This document shows, piece after piece, positions 1-9,037 of a stretch of 64,000 nt of DNA. Position 1 is the first letter of the stretch. Each line of letters begins with the position of its first letter. The notes beneath the pieces are model-generated. The model was not told the origin of the DNA and did no database searches. It saw only the letters and a list, made by a program, of their open reading frames with translations. Source of the DNA: Aureococcus anophagefferens (Eukaryota > Sar > Pelagophyceae > Pelagomonadales > Pelagomonadaceae); assembly GCF_000186865.1 (NCBI RefSeq), contig NW_008705579.1, forward strand, positions 135,931-199,930, given 5' to 3'. The translations under genes and the position numbers were made by a program.

Positions 1-201
1 GCGTCGCCGAACCCCGGGAGCTGCCTCGAGGAGGGCAGCGCCGTGACGGCCTGCGGCGACGGGCTCATCGCGAAGCTGAAGAGCTCGTGCTCGCCGGAGT
101 TCGAGGCCTTCCGCGCGTGCCTCGCGGACACGAACAACGCCTTCGACAAATGCAAGGCGCAAAAGGAGGCGCTCTACGCGGCGTTCAATTTCAAACCATG
201 A
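1..201 (+). CDS. Twin-CX9C (CHCH) protein, probably complex I subunit NDUFA8-like; 5' end outside window
   Basis: Reading frame 1 is open from the window edge to a TGA at 199-201 and gives the last 66 residues of a protein. Cysteines are spaced C-X9-C (visible residues 8 and 18), then C-X9-C (30 and 40), with a further Cys at 51. This is the twin CX9C pattern of small proteins imported into the mitochondrial intermembrane space. The context around the second pair (EFEAFRACL, then NNAFDKC) resembles the complex I accessory subunit NDUFA8, which carries two CHCH motifs. The start is missing, so length cannot be compared, and another CHCH protein such as a Cox assembly factor is possible. The following 180 bases, up to the next gene's stop, are a GC-rich low-complexity spacer in which I see nothing else. 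Confidence 0.6.
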   Translation, partial: ASPNPGSCLEEGSAVTACGDGLIAKLKSSCSPEFEAFRACLADTNNAFDKCKAQKEALYAAFNFKP

Positions 202-381
202 TGCGGCGCCGCGGCGCCGCCCGCTCCGCGGGGCGGCCGCGTCCTCGACCCGCGGCCGCCCCGGCGCGGCGCCGCCCGCGGCGGCCGCGGGCGGCGCGCC
301 GTCGCTGCGCGCGGCGGGCGCGAGCCGCGTCGACGGCGCGCGCGCGCGCGCGGCGCCCGCGCGCCGCTCTCGTAAAAAAAC

Positions 382-2825
382 CTAGGTCTTAGTCGTCGTC
401 CTCGAGTCGCGCGCGACGACCTCGCCGCGGTTCGTCGCGGCCCAGGTCCGCGCCGTGACGCGGGCGAGCGTCGCGAGGCTCGCGTCGCCGTCGGCGGCGA
501 CGTCGCCGGCGACGAGGCAGCGCGCGAGGTCGAGCTCGCCGCCTTCCGCCGCCTGGGCAGCAAAAGGGTGATTCAACGTCGCTTCAACGTGAGTGTTCCG
601 CGCGCGCGCGTTCCGGGAAAAGCATCCACGCTTCGAGGCCGTTCCGAGAGATGATCGCTCGTCCAAAAATCAGCCAAAACGAGTGGAAAACGGCCGAGAT
701 ATGAGCCTTTGAAGTTGGGAATTTCGCACCCTTTTGCTGCCCTGTCGGCCGCCGCGCAGGCGCCGTCGACGCGGCAGTCCGCCGCGGCGCAGGCGCCGTG
801 GTCGCTCGCGCGGAGCGCGCCCCGGGGCGCGCGGGCGACGTGGACGCCCGCGAGCGTCAGGGTGCCGTGCGCCGTCGCTGTAGCCGCGTGGCCGCCGAAC
901 TTCGCGTGGCCGCCGCAGCCGGCGAGGACGCAGCGCGTCGCGGAGACGGCGCCGCCGCGGCGCGCGTCGAGCGCGGCGCCGGGCGTCTCGGAGATGGCCG
1001 TGTCCTCGAGGACCGCGGACGCCTTGCCGACGGCGAGGAGGCCCGCGCCGCCGCCGCCCGTCAAATCGCACCCCCGGAGCGACAGTCGCGAGCCGTCGGA
1101 CGCGACGACGAGCGCGCGCCGCGCGCCGGCGGCCGCCGAGACGCGGCAGCGCTCGAGGGCGCAGGCCGCGCCGCCCTCGACCTTGACGGCCGAGCCCTGG
1201 CTCGCCACGAGCTCCAGTCCCGCGACCGCGACGTCCGCGCGTCGACCGCGGACGGCGAGCGTGTCCGCGGGGTCCCCGCGCCGCGAGGCGTCGCCGCGGA
1301 GCCGCAGCGTCGCGCCGGCGCCGCCCAGGATCGCGAGGCGCAGGTCCTCGACGACGAAGCGGTCCGCCTCGTGCGAGCCGGACGGGACGACGACGACGTC
1401 GCCGTCCTTGGCGTCCGCGAGGGCCCGCTCGAGCGACGGCGCGGCGGCGAGCCGCGGCGCGCGGGCGTCGTCGTCGCCGCCGCCGCCGTCGCCGTCGCCG
1501 CCGCCGGCCTCGAAGCGCGCGTGGCGGTCGCTCGCGGCGCGCGGCGCGGCGTGTCGCAGCGCGCCGACGACGACGACGCGCTCCGCGGCGAAGGCCGGCA
1601 GCGCCGCCGCGACGGCCGCGCGCACGCCCGCGGCGTCGTCCGGGAGCCGACGCTGCGGGGGCGCGGAGACGCGCCCGTCCGCGGGCGGGAGCCGCGCGGC
1701 GTCGCAGCCGGCGCCGCCGGCGCCGCCGGCGCCGGCCGGCGCCGCGCGCGCCGCGGGCGCCTCGGCGCGCGCGGCCCGCACCCCGTCGGCGAGCGCAGCC
1801 CCGCGGTCCCGCGCGTCGCGGAGGAGCGCGGCCGCGCGGCGCGTCGTCGACCGCGCCGGGTCGAGGCGCGCGGCGACGGCCGCGGCGAACGCTCCGTCGT
1901 AGAGCGCGCCGGCGTAGAGCGGGCCGCACCGGGTCCCGCCCCGCGCGTCGGGCGCGGTGTCCCCGACGGTCCACGCCACGCGCGCCCCGTCGGCGTCGCC
2001 GACGGCGTGCGGGACCGCAGACGCGCCGTCGTCGACGCGGAAGTAGCACCGGCGGAAGAAGTCGACGTTGACGCAGAGCAGCGGCGTCGCCGTCCGCCCC
2101 GCGTCGCGCGCGGCCCGGCAGACGCGGCCCGCCAGGAGCCGCAGCGCGACCTCGCCCGCGGCGCCCTTGCCCAGCGCCTTGCCGGCCTTTTCCGAAAAGG
2201 CGAAACCGCCGTACCTGGCGAAGCACGCGGACCTGCCGTCGCCGCCGCGGTCGCGGGGCCCGGAGCCGACGACGTCCTCCGTCGACGCCACGCAGAGCAA
2301 GCCGCCGCTCCGCACGGACCGCACGCCCGCGTCGACGAAGGGCGCCGCGGACCCGCAGGGGTCGAGGTCGACGGCGTCGAACGAGTCGCGGCGCATGCGC
2401 GCGTTCGCGTCGCCGACCACGGCCGCGTACGCCGCGCCGAGCCCGTTCGCGGCGGCCGTCGCGTTCGCGGCGGCGACGGCGGCCTCGGACGTGTCCGTCG
2501 CCAGGACCGCGCCGACCTCGGCGACCTCGAGCGCGTAGCGGACGCCGCGGACGCCGCCGCCGCACATCGCGTCGAGGACCGTGGCGCCCGTGCGCCCGGC
2601 GAGCGCCGCGCCGAGGGCGGCGACGGTGAGGTCGCGCTGGAGCGTCTGCAGCGGGTTGAAGAAGACGTGCGCCGACGGGCGGAACACGGCCGAGCCCTCG
2701 CGGATCTCCTCCGCCGGCGGCGGCTCGCGGCGCGGCTGCTTCGTCCGGTCACCGCTGCTCGCGCCAGAGCCGAAGGCGTCTTCGAACTTTGCAGACACTT
2801 TCTGCTTCTTCTTCTTGCGCTCCAT
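382..2825 (-). CDS. Trm1-like tRNA (guanine-N2) methyltransferase fused to a C-terminal beta-helix domain; two exons
   Basis: Exon 1 is 2825-753 and exon 2 is 552-382. Both are whole numbers of codons and together encode 747 residues. Residues about 40-330 match the Trm1 family, which dimethylates G26 of tRNA: HVFFNPLQTLQRDLTV, then the SAM-binding VLDAMCGGGVRGVRYA, DLDPCG (usually DLDPYG), LLCVASTEDV, and CVNVDFFRRCYFRV. A low-complexity Ala/Gly/Arg linker (about 340-440) leads into repeats of short strands with regular Gly, Cys and Leu residues (about 465-700). These resemble a right-handed parallel beta-helix, as in FBXO11/pectate-lyase-like proteins. The intron is an introner (553-752) in the beta-helix part; without its removal the frame ends in an element-encoded tail. 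The N-terminus is Lys-rich and could be a nuclear signal. The methyltransferase call is strong. The function of the beta-helix is unknown. Confidence 0.8.
553..744 (-). mobile_element. Introner element copy 1 (192 bp), spliced as an intron of the Trm1-like gene
   Basis: The 192-bp element has imperfect terminal inverted repeats (GGGCAGCAAAAGGGTG inward from both ends). It is flanked by 8-bp repeats that read, in gene sense, GCGGCCGA (745-752) and GCGGCGGA (545-552); they match at 7 of 8 positions and are taken as a slightly diverged target duplication. The predicted intron is 553-752 (200 bp). Its donor is the GC that begins the upstream duplication, and its acceptor is the CAG at the element's end, preceded by a pyrimidine-rich terminal repeat. 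Splicing in phase 0 joins GACA to AAEGGELDL in frame. The interior differs from copy 2 at three positions and from copy 3 at about seventeen. There is no coding capacity for a transposase, so it is non-autonomous. Splicing itself is inferred, not shown. Confidence 0.9.
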
Positions 2826-3270
2826 ATCGCTGGTCTTTCGAGCTATGCGCCTCCATCCATCGCGAAATGCTGGTGCAAGCTGCCTTCAACAATGGCGTCT
2901 GGGACGACGCCGATCGCACCTCCGCGATGAAGGCCGACCTATCCCTCCCCGCGCGGCCAAAATCCCGGAACGAATCCCGCCGCGTGTCGTCGATCCATAG
3001 GGTCGCGAAAACGAATTAGCGCGCCGCGAAGCGCCGCGCTTCGGAGACGGCGCGCCGACGTCGAAGAAGCACGGGCGGCCCCGGGGGAGCGATGCTTTCA
3101 CCGCGGACGCGCGGACGTGGATCCGCGCCGCGGCATCGTCGTCGTCGGCGGCCGCCGCGCGCCGCCGCCGCCGCCGCCGGGGAGCCCCGGCGGGCCGGCG
3201 GCGCGCGCGCGCGCGGCCGTCGATTCCGTCGGCTCGACGCACATATAGCCTGCGCCGCCCTCGCGGGCGC
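2826..3270. other. Intergenic stretch without a recognisable gene
   Basis: These 445 bases lie upstream of the Trm1-like gene (minus strand) and downstream of the RIIa gene's stop. The part next to the Trm1-like start is less GC-rich and probably holds that gene's promoter. The rest is GC-rich, with runs of CGC/GCC triplets at about 3120-3200. Arg- or Ala-rich open frames occur on both strands but look like composition artefacts. I see no RNA gene or repeat. Confidence 0.5.
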
Positions 3271-3471
3271 CTAGGCCTCTTCGTTCTTTTCGGCGCTTCC
3301 CGGCACCGGGTCGCCCTCGATGCCCGCCTTCTGTCGGAAGTACTCCGCGGAGAAGGCGTCGATGTTTTTGGGGTTCGCTCGGATCAGCGCCTTCGAGTAG
3401 TCCTTCAGGATGATCGGCAGGTCGGGATGGACGACGATCTGCTCCGCGGAGAAAATCCGGTTCGTCTCCAT
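3271..3471 (-). CDS. Small RIIa-domain (dimerisation/docking) protein
   Basis: This 66-residue protein consists almost entirely of an RIIa-type helical bundle: PDLPIILKDYSKALIRANP followed by AFSAEYFRQKA. The domain dimerises regulatory subunit II of protein kinase A and, in stand-alone form, occurs in flagellar proteins such as ropporin and radial-spoke protein 11. The frame is open upstream to 3540, but the first ATG is at 3471, which gives a clean start just before the domain. The hydrolase gene on the other strand starts at 3566, so the two share a promoter region of about 95 bp. The domain call is firm. Whether the protein works in a flagellum or in kinase anchoring cannot be told from sequence. 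Confidence 0.8.
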   Translation of the reverse strand: METNRIFSAEQIVVHPDLPIILKDYSKALIRANPKNIDAFSAEYFRQKAGIEGDPVPGSAEKNEEA

Positions 3472-3565
3472 CGCGGCGAACGGTGTGTGGACGCTGCCAA
3501 CGCGCGCAACTGGTTTATGATACAAAGGCAAATGTGGCACAACTTGAAGCGATTTCTGACACGCG

Positions 3566-4660
3566 ATGGGCAGCCCCTCCGAGGACGACTCGGATGACGA
3601 GCTCTGGGATCAATTCCACACCTGGGACGACTTCAAGAATATGGGAACCGATGCCGCTCCCCGAACTGTGATGTCCACCATCGAGGAACCCGACGTCGCT
3701 CTCCGAGGAATGAAAGCCGCAGGGATCGCAGGAAAAAACCTGGCCATCATGGCTGGATGGCACCCCCGCATCCGAGGCGTGCGCCATGAGGTAAAATGCC
3801 CCTCGGGCCGGCGCATCGAGTACCAGATGTTCGGCCGCTGCTCCAAGGAGGACCCGGTGGTGCTGATGTTCCCGGGCATGTTCAACGCGAACGCGTCGCG
3901 GGCGCTGGCGCACTGCTGCGGGCGCTACGAGCTGCCCGAAGAACCGGACGGCTTCCCGCAGAGCGCGGCGCTCCTCTTCAATCGCTTAACGGACGGCGAC
4001 GACCCCCGCGCGGAGTTTGACAGCTTACCGCTAACGTTCGCCTGCGTCGCGCGGCCTGGCTACGGCAAGTCCACGCTGGACGTCTTCCCCTGGAATTTTA
4101 CGTACGAGATGTTCGCGGCGGACATGGCCGCCGTCGCGGACTGGTTGGGCGCCCCGCGCTTCGCCGTCATGGGCGCGTCGTCGGGCGGGCCCTGCGCTCT
4201 AGCCGTCGCGCACGCGTTCCCGCGGCGCGTGACGGCGTGCTTGGTGAACTGCGGCGACTCGAACTACCGGCGCGGCTACCCCCGAAACGCGCACTGGTTC
4301 CACGGCGAAGCCACGCCGGCGACGGGCTACCGCGCGGGCATCGAGTGGACCGCGAAGATCTGGCTCGGCGTGACGTGCGGGTATAGGACGCTCACCCCGG
4401 GCTGGGTCGCGGACATGTGGATGGAGGGGCTTCCCGCCGCGTGGCACGACGGCCTCGAGTCCATCGCGTGTCCCGTGTTGTTGTACCACGGCGAGCGGGA
4501 CGCGCTCACGGACCCGAACTGCAGCCGCTACCACGCGGCCCGGCTACGAAACGCGCACCTCCGCGTCGTCCGCGGCGCGGGCCACACGGAGTTCCCCGCG
4601 GCGACCTTCGACGCCATGGTCCTCGACCTCCGCGCGCGGGCTTTGAGTAACGGCGCTTAG
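3566..4660 (+). CDS. Alpha/beta-hydrolase fold protein
   Basis: The 364-residue protein has an acidic N-terminal extension of about 70 residues, then an alpha/beta-hydrolase fold. The nucleophile elbow is GASSGG (about residue 213), the acid is in GERDALT (about 312) and the histidine is in GAGHTEF (about 338). These are in the right order and spacing for a Ser-Asp-His triad. An oxyanion-loop segment, VVLMFPGMF, lies near residue 95. No signal peptide or membrane segment is visible, so a soluble hydrolase is likely. The substrate cannot be assigned. Its TAG stop overlaps the stop codon of the kinase gene on the opposite strand by two bases, so the transcripts of the pair must overlap at their 3' ends. 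Confidence 0.8.
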   Translation: MGSPSEDDSDDELWDQFHTWDDFKNMGTDAAPRTVMSTIEEPDVALRGMKAAGIAGKNLAIMAGWHPRIRGVRHEVKCPSGRRIEYQMFGRCSKEDPVVLMFPGMFNANASRALAHCCGRYELPEEPDGFPQSAALLFNRLTDGDDPRAEFDSLPLTFACVARPGYGKSTLDVFPWNFTYEMFAADMAAVADWLGAPRFAVMGASSGGPCALAVAHAFPRRVTACLVNCGDSNYRRGYPRNAHWFHGEATPATGYRAGIEWTAKIWLGVTCGYRTLTPGWVADMWMEGLPAAWHDGLESIACPVLLYHGERDALTDPNCSRYHAARLRNAHLRVVRGAGHTEFPAATFDAMVLDLRARALSNGA

Positions 4661-6483
4661 CGCCGCGCGCGGGCCTGCGCCTGCATGTCGTAGACCGCGT
4701 CGGCCGCGTCGCCGCAGCCCGCGGCGCAGCAGCCGAAGACGGCGTCGCCGATGGTGTGCTGGCGCGCGCCGCGGTTCGCGGACTCGAAGTCGCCGCGAAA
4801 GATGAGGTTGACCTCGACCTCGTCGGGGATGTCGCGGACCAGCAGGTCCGCGCGCTTCCGGAGCCGCTCCGCCTCGATGACGTCGTGGACGTGGACGCCC
4901 CGGAGGTGCGCGTGGCCCGTGTCCTGGACGTGGTCGTGGCTCACGGACAGCGTGTCGTGGACGTCGTGGAGCTTGTTGTACTCGAGGACCGTGTCGTCCA
5001 TGGCGAACCACGCGCAGTCGAGCGCGGCCGCGGCGGAGAGCCGCCGCGCCGGGTCGCGCCGCAGGAGGCCCGCGATCAACTCCTTGGCCTCGGGCGACGC
5101 GGTGTCCCAGTAGCCCGCGTGGAACTCGACGTCCTGGGCCCGGATGTTCGCGGCCATCTTCTCCTCGTCGCGCGCGGACCACGGCAGGTAGCCCCCGAGC
5201 AGGCAGAAGATGAGCGCGCCGCAGGACCAGCAGTCCGACGCGACGCCGTAGCCCGCGACGTCGTAGAAGTCGCGCGCGTCGTAGACCTCGGGCGCCGCGT
5301 AGCCCGGCGTGCCCGCGAAGTCGTTGAGCGCCGGCCGCTCGTCCGTGAGGATCGCCGCGAGGCCAAAGTCGGCGATCTTGAAGTCGTGGTCGTTGGCGTC
5401 GTCGGCCAGGAGTAAATTCTCCGGCTTGAGGTCGCGGTGGACGACGCCGTGGTCCGACAGAAAGGCCACGGCGTTGAGCAAAACGTAGGCCGCCTTGCGC
5501 GCCTCGTTCTCCGTGTAGTGGTGGTTCGGCTTGCCAACAATTCTATCGAAGAGCTCGCCGCCCTTCATGAGCTGGAGGACGACGAAGCACTGCTCCGGCC
5601 GCACGACGACGTCGTAGCAGTGGATGACCGTGTCGTGGCAGAGGCTCCGCAGGATCTTCGCCTCGTCCGCGAGCATGTCCGCGTCGTCCGGGTCCCGGTT
5701 CGGGTCGTGGCCCGGCTTGTGCGGCGCCTCCTTGACGGCGAAGGTCGCCGACGTCACCCGATTCGTCGCGAGGCGCACGACGGCGAAGCCCCCCTCGCCG
5801 AGCTTCTCGCCGATGTCCAAATCTTCGAAAGTCGTGTAGCCGTGCTTCTCCTTCAAATCCCAGGCGTGGAGCGCGCCCTTGCGGGGCACGGGCGACGACG
5901 CGACGGCGACCTCCTCCTTCTCCGCGGCGTCGTGGACGTGGCGGCCGAAGCCCGACGTGCACCGCTCCTCCAGGGAATTGACCTGATCTAGCGACTGCGC
6001 GAAGTTCACGTGGCAGCGGTAGAGCGTGTTCCGGCCGAGGTCGTTGCTGTCCATCTCGAACCACTTGGCGCCCAACGCCTTGGCCAATTTCGTGCGCCGG
6101 TAGGGGTCCCGGTCGAGGAGCCCGCGCACCAAATCCGTGGCCTCGGGGCTCACCTCCTCCCAGCTCGCGTCCGCGAAGCTCACGGTCTTCGTCCGGAGCT
6201 GCGCCTTGTGCTTCTCCATGTCGCGCGTCGGCCACGGCAGGTAGCCGCCGAGCAGCGCGTAGATGATGGCGCCGCAGGACCAGGCGTCGGCCTCCGCGCC
6301 GTAGCCCGGGTGGTTCGGGTAGTCGCACGCGTCGTAGACTTCGGGCGCGACGTAGCCCGGCGTGCCCGCGTACTCCTTGACGAGCCGCTTGCCCGAAACG
6401 TCGCCCGGCCGCGAAAGGACGACGGCGAGGCCGAAGTCGGCGATCTTGAAGTCGTGGTCGCTGCTGTCGCTCCGCAATAGTAA

Positions 6484-6517
<34 letters not shown>

Positions 6518-7248
6518 TGGGCCGTGAGGTACTCGACGGCGTGGAGGAGCACGTAGGCCGCCTTGCGCGCGCCGGCCTCCGTGTAGTGGTGCGTCGGCTT
6601 GGCGACGATGCGCTCGAAGAGCTCGCCGCCCTCCATGAGCTCGAGGACCATGAGCACCTCCTTGGGGAAGATGGCGATGCCGTAGCAGTGGATCACGGAC
6701 GCGTGGCAGAGCATGTGGAGCACGCGCGCCTCGTCGCAGAGCATGTCCGCGTCGTCCTTGCCCGACGCCGACGTCGGGTCGTGGCCCGGCTTGTGCGGCG
6801 CGGACTTGACCGCGAAGAGCGCGCCCGTCGATCGGTTCGTCGCGACCCTCACGGTCGAGAAGCCGCCGACGCCGAGCTCGCCGCCGAGGTCCAGGTCGTC
6901 GAAGTCCGTGTAGCCGTGGCGCCGGTTGATGTCCGCCTGGGACAGCGGGCCCTTGCCGTCCGCGAGCTTCGACGGCAGCCACTCGGGCGCGAGCTTGCTC
7001 AGCGACTCGCGGACCATGGCCAGGTCGTCGTGGGCCGCCTCCAGCTCCTCCAGGGGCTTTTCCACGCGGCCGTTGCCGCCGGCGGCGTCGCCGTCGCTCA
7101 CGGCGGCGCCGAGCGGCGCGCCGGGGCTCCCGGCCTCGACGCGCGCCTCCGTCGGCGCCGCCGTCGACTTGCCGGCGAAGAGCAACTCGTCGACGCCATG
7201 CTCGTCCGCCAGCGTCTGCAGGAAGGACGACGCGGCCGGCTCCGGCAT
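4657..7248 (-). CDS. Tandem double-domain serine/threonine protein kinase (CaMK-like)
   Basis: The first ATG in the open frame is at 7248 and gives 863 residues. Two complete kinase domains lie at about 119-399 and 478-752. Each has a glycine loop (GELGVGGFSTV; GEKLGEGGFAVV), the VAIK-type lysine in FAVK (K148; K506), HRDLKPEN, DFG, and a GTPGYVAPEV or GTPGYAAPEV activation segment. Each is preceded by a similar HGYTxFxDLDxG lead-in, so the repeat unit is larger than the kinase fold and probably arose by internal duplication. The features fit the CaMK group, but there are no EF hands. A His/Asp-rich tail (about 770-800) and a Cys-containing C-terminus follow. Both domains keep catalytic residues, so both may be active. 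No membrane segment is visible. Confidence 0.9.
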
Positions 7249-7532
7249 GCACCGGGACCGACCGCGATCACGCTGGTGCGACGGCGCGCACGACGACGCA
7301 ACAGGCTGCCGCGACACGAGAAATATGTTGCGAGGGCTGCCCAAACATTGGCTAAATGCGCTCAAGATCAACGCAAACTCGTGCAACAGTTAGTATGCAT
7401 CGTGCAGCCAGTGGTGCCGTCGGCGACTCTGCCACAAGCTCGAGCTAGAGAGCAGCACCACGGCGTCGGCAATCACAACTAGCAACACCCTTAAAAAAAA
7501 CCACACCGCTCGCTCGCACGCTCGAGAACAAC

Positions 7533-8561
7533 ATGCCCGTCGCCAAGGTCATGGCGAGCCGCTTCGGCGGCGGCGGCGAGCCCGAGGAGGACATGGACGG
7601 CGTGCTGCACCTCGACGCCTCGGACCCGCGCGTCGCCGTGTACCAGAACCTCAAGGAGCGGGATGTGGCCGGCCGCGGCGACCTCTTCATCCTCGAGGGC
7701 GAGAACAGCGTGCACAACCTCGTGCAGCACGGCCGCATGCCTCTGGAGAGCGTGTGCGTCAGCGAGCGGCGCGTCGCGCCGATGAAGAGCCTCATCGCCG
7801 CCGTGCGCGCCCGGGGCGTGCCCGTCTACGCCCTCACCCACGAGGACTACAGCGGCCTCGTGGGCTTCAACTTCCACCGCGGCGTCCTCGCGTGCGGCCG
7901 CAAGCTCCCGAGCGTCGCGCCCGGGGAACTCCTCGGCGCGCTGCCGGCGACGGGCCCGTCGACGGTCGTCCTCTGCGAGCGGACGAACAACCTCGACAAC
8001 GTCGGCGCCGTCTTCCGCAACGGCGCGGCCTTCGGCGCGGGCGCCGTCGTCTTCGACGGCCGGAGCGCGGACCCGTACTACCGGAAGTCGATCCGCGTCT
8101 CCGGCGGCCACGCGCTGGCCATCCCCTTCACGCGCCGGGGGTCCATCGCCGACGTCGTACAAGCCGCCAAGGCGAGCGGCCACGTCGTCTGCGCGCTCGT
8201 GACGCCGCCGACGTCCGCGCGGTCGACGGCCGTCGACGACGCCGTCGGCGCGCCCGTGCCCATCAACGAGTGGCGCGCGGACGACCGGCCGGAGCGCGTC
8301 GCCGTGCTCATGGGCGCCGAGGGCCCCGGCCTGACGGACGAGGCGCAGCGCCTCGCGGACGTCCGCCTCACGATCCCCATGGCGAACGCCGTCGACTCCG
8401 TCAACGTCGCGACGGCCTGCTCCATCGCCCTCCACGAGCTCGCCTCGACGCCGCGGCGCCGCGACGCCCAGGCGCGGCGCAGAGCCGCGCGCGTCGCGTC
8501 CCTCGCCGCGGCCTTCGGCGCCGGCGCGCTCCTCGCGCTCGCCGCGGCGCGACGGCGGTAA
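7533..8561 (+). CDS. SpoU/TrmH-family RNA 2'-O-methyltransferase with a C-terminal hydrophobic tail
   Basis: The 342-residue protein has an N-terminal substrate-binding-type domain (ILEGENSVHNLV) and a SPOUT catalytic domain. The three SpoU motifs are present: ERTNNLDNVGAVFRNGAAFG (motif 1), VLMGAEGPGL (motif 2) and IPMANAVDSVNVATACSIAL (motif 3). These form the trefoil knot that binds SAM and methylates ribose in rRNA or tRNA. The last 25 residues are an Ala/Leu-rich hydrophobic stretch ending in four Arg-rich residues, which could be a tail anchor; this is unusual for the family. The ATG at 7533 is the first in frame and follows an A-rich leader. The promoter region of about 280 bp is shared with the divergent double-kinase gene. 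Confidence 0.88.
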   Translation: MPVAKVMASRFGGGGEPEEDMDGVLHLDASDPRVAVYQNLKERDVAGRGDLFILEGENSVHNLVQHGRMPLESVCVSERRVAPMKSLIAAVRARGVPVYALTHEDYSGLVGFNFHRGVLACGRKLPSVAPGELLGALPATGPSTVVLCERTNNLDNVGAVFRNGAAFGAGAVVFDGRSADPYYRKSIRVSGGHALAIPFTRRGSIADVVQAAKASGHVVCALVTPPTSARSTAVDDAVGAPVPINEWRADDRPERVAVLMGAEGPGLTDEAQRLADVRLTIPMANAVDSVNVATACSIALHELASTPRRRDAQARRRAARVASLAAAFGAGALLALAAARRR

Positions 8562-8601
8562 CGCGCGCGACGCGACGATGATGCTTAGGGGGGTCGGCGG
8601 C

Positions 8602-9001
8602 CTAGGCGGCCTCCTGTCGGGCCATGGCCTCGAGCTCCGCGAGGGCCTCCTCGTCGGTCATGCCGTCCGTGTCCTCGTAGGCCTCGAGGATCTCCTCCTC
8701 CGTCGCCTCGTCGGCCTCGGGCGCGGGCGCCTCGGCGTAGGCCTCCTCCTCGACGGCCTCGGCGTAGGTCTCCGCCGCCGCCTCGAGCTCGGGCTCGTCG
8801 GCCGGCTCCTCGGACGCCTCGGCCTCCGCCGGCGCGTCGTCGACGGCGACCGCGGCCGACGACTCGTCGTCCTCCGGCTGCGGCGGCTGCGGCTTGGGCA
8901 GGAAGAGGTGCATCGCCACCGTCAGCGTGCCCATGATGATGAGGCGCTTCAGCGCCGCGACGTCCAGGCCCGTGTCCGCCTCCTCGACGGCGTCCTCGTC
9001 C

Positions 9002-9037
<36 letters not shown>

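Noticed and set aside
553..744. Reading the introner as a coding exon of the Trm1-like or RGS gene
   Set aside because: The same sequence occurs in three unrelated genes and in both orientations, has target duplications, and removing it restores conserved motifs. It is an insertion, not a domain.
670..2930. Long overlapping open frames on both strands over the Trm1-like gene
   Set aside because: The extra frames are Arg/Ala/Pro-rich with no domains. They arise from the very high GC content, which removes stop codons. The same holds for large antisense frames at about 10690-11799, 15900-14245, 40758-43032, 46872-45433 and 49832-48273.
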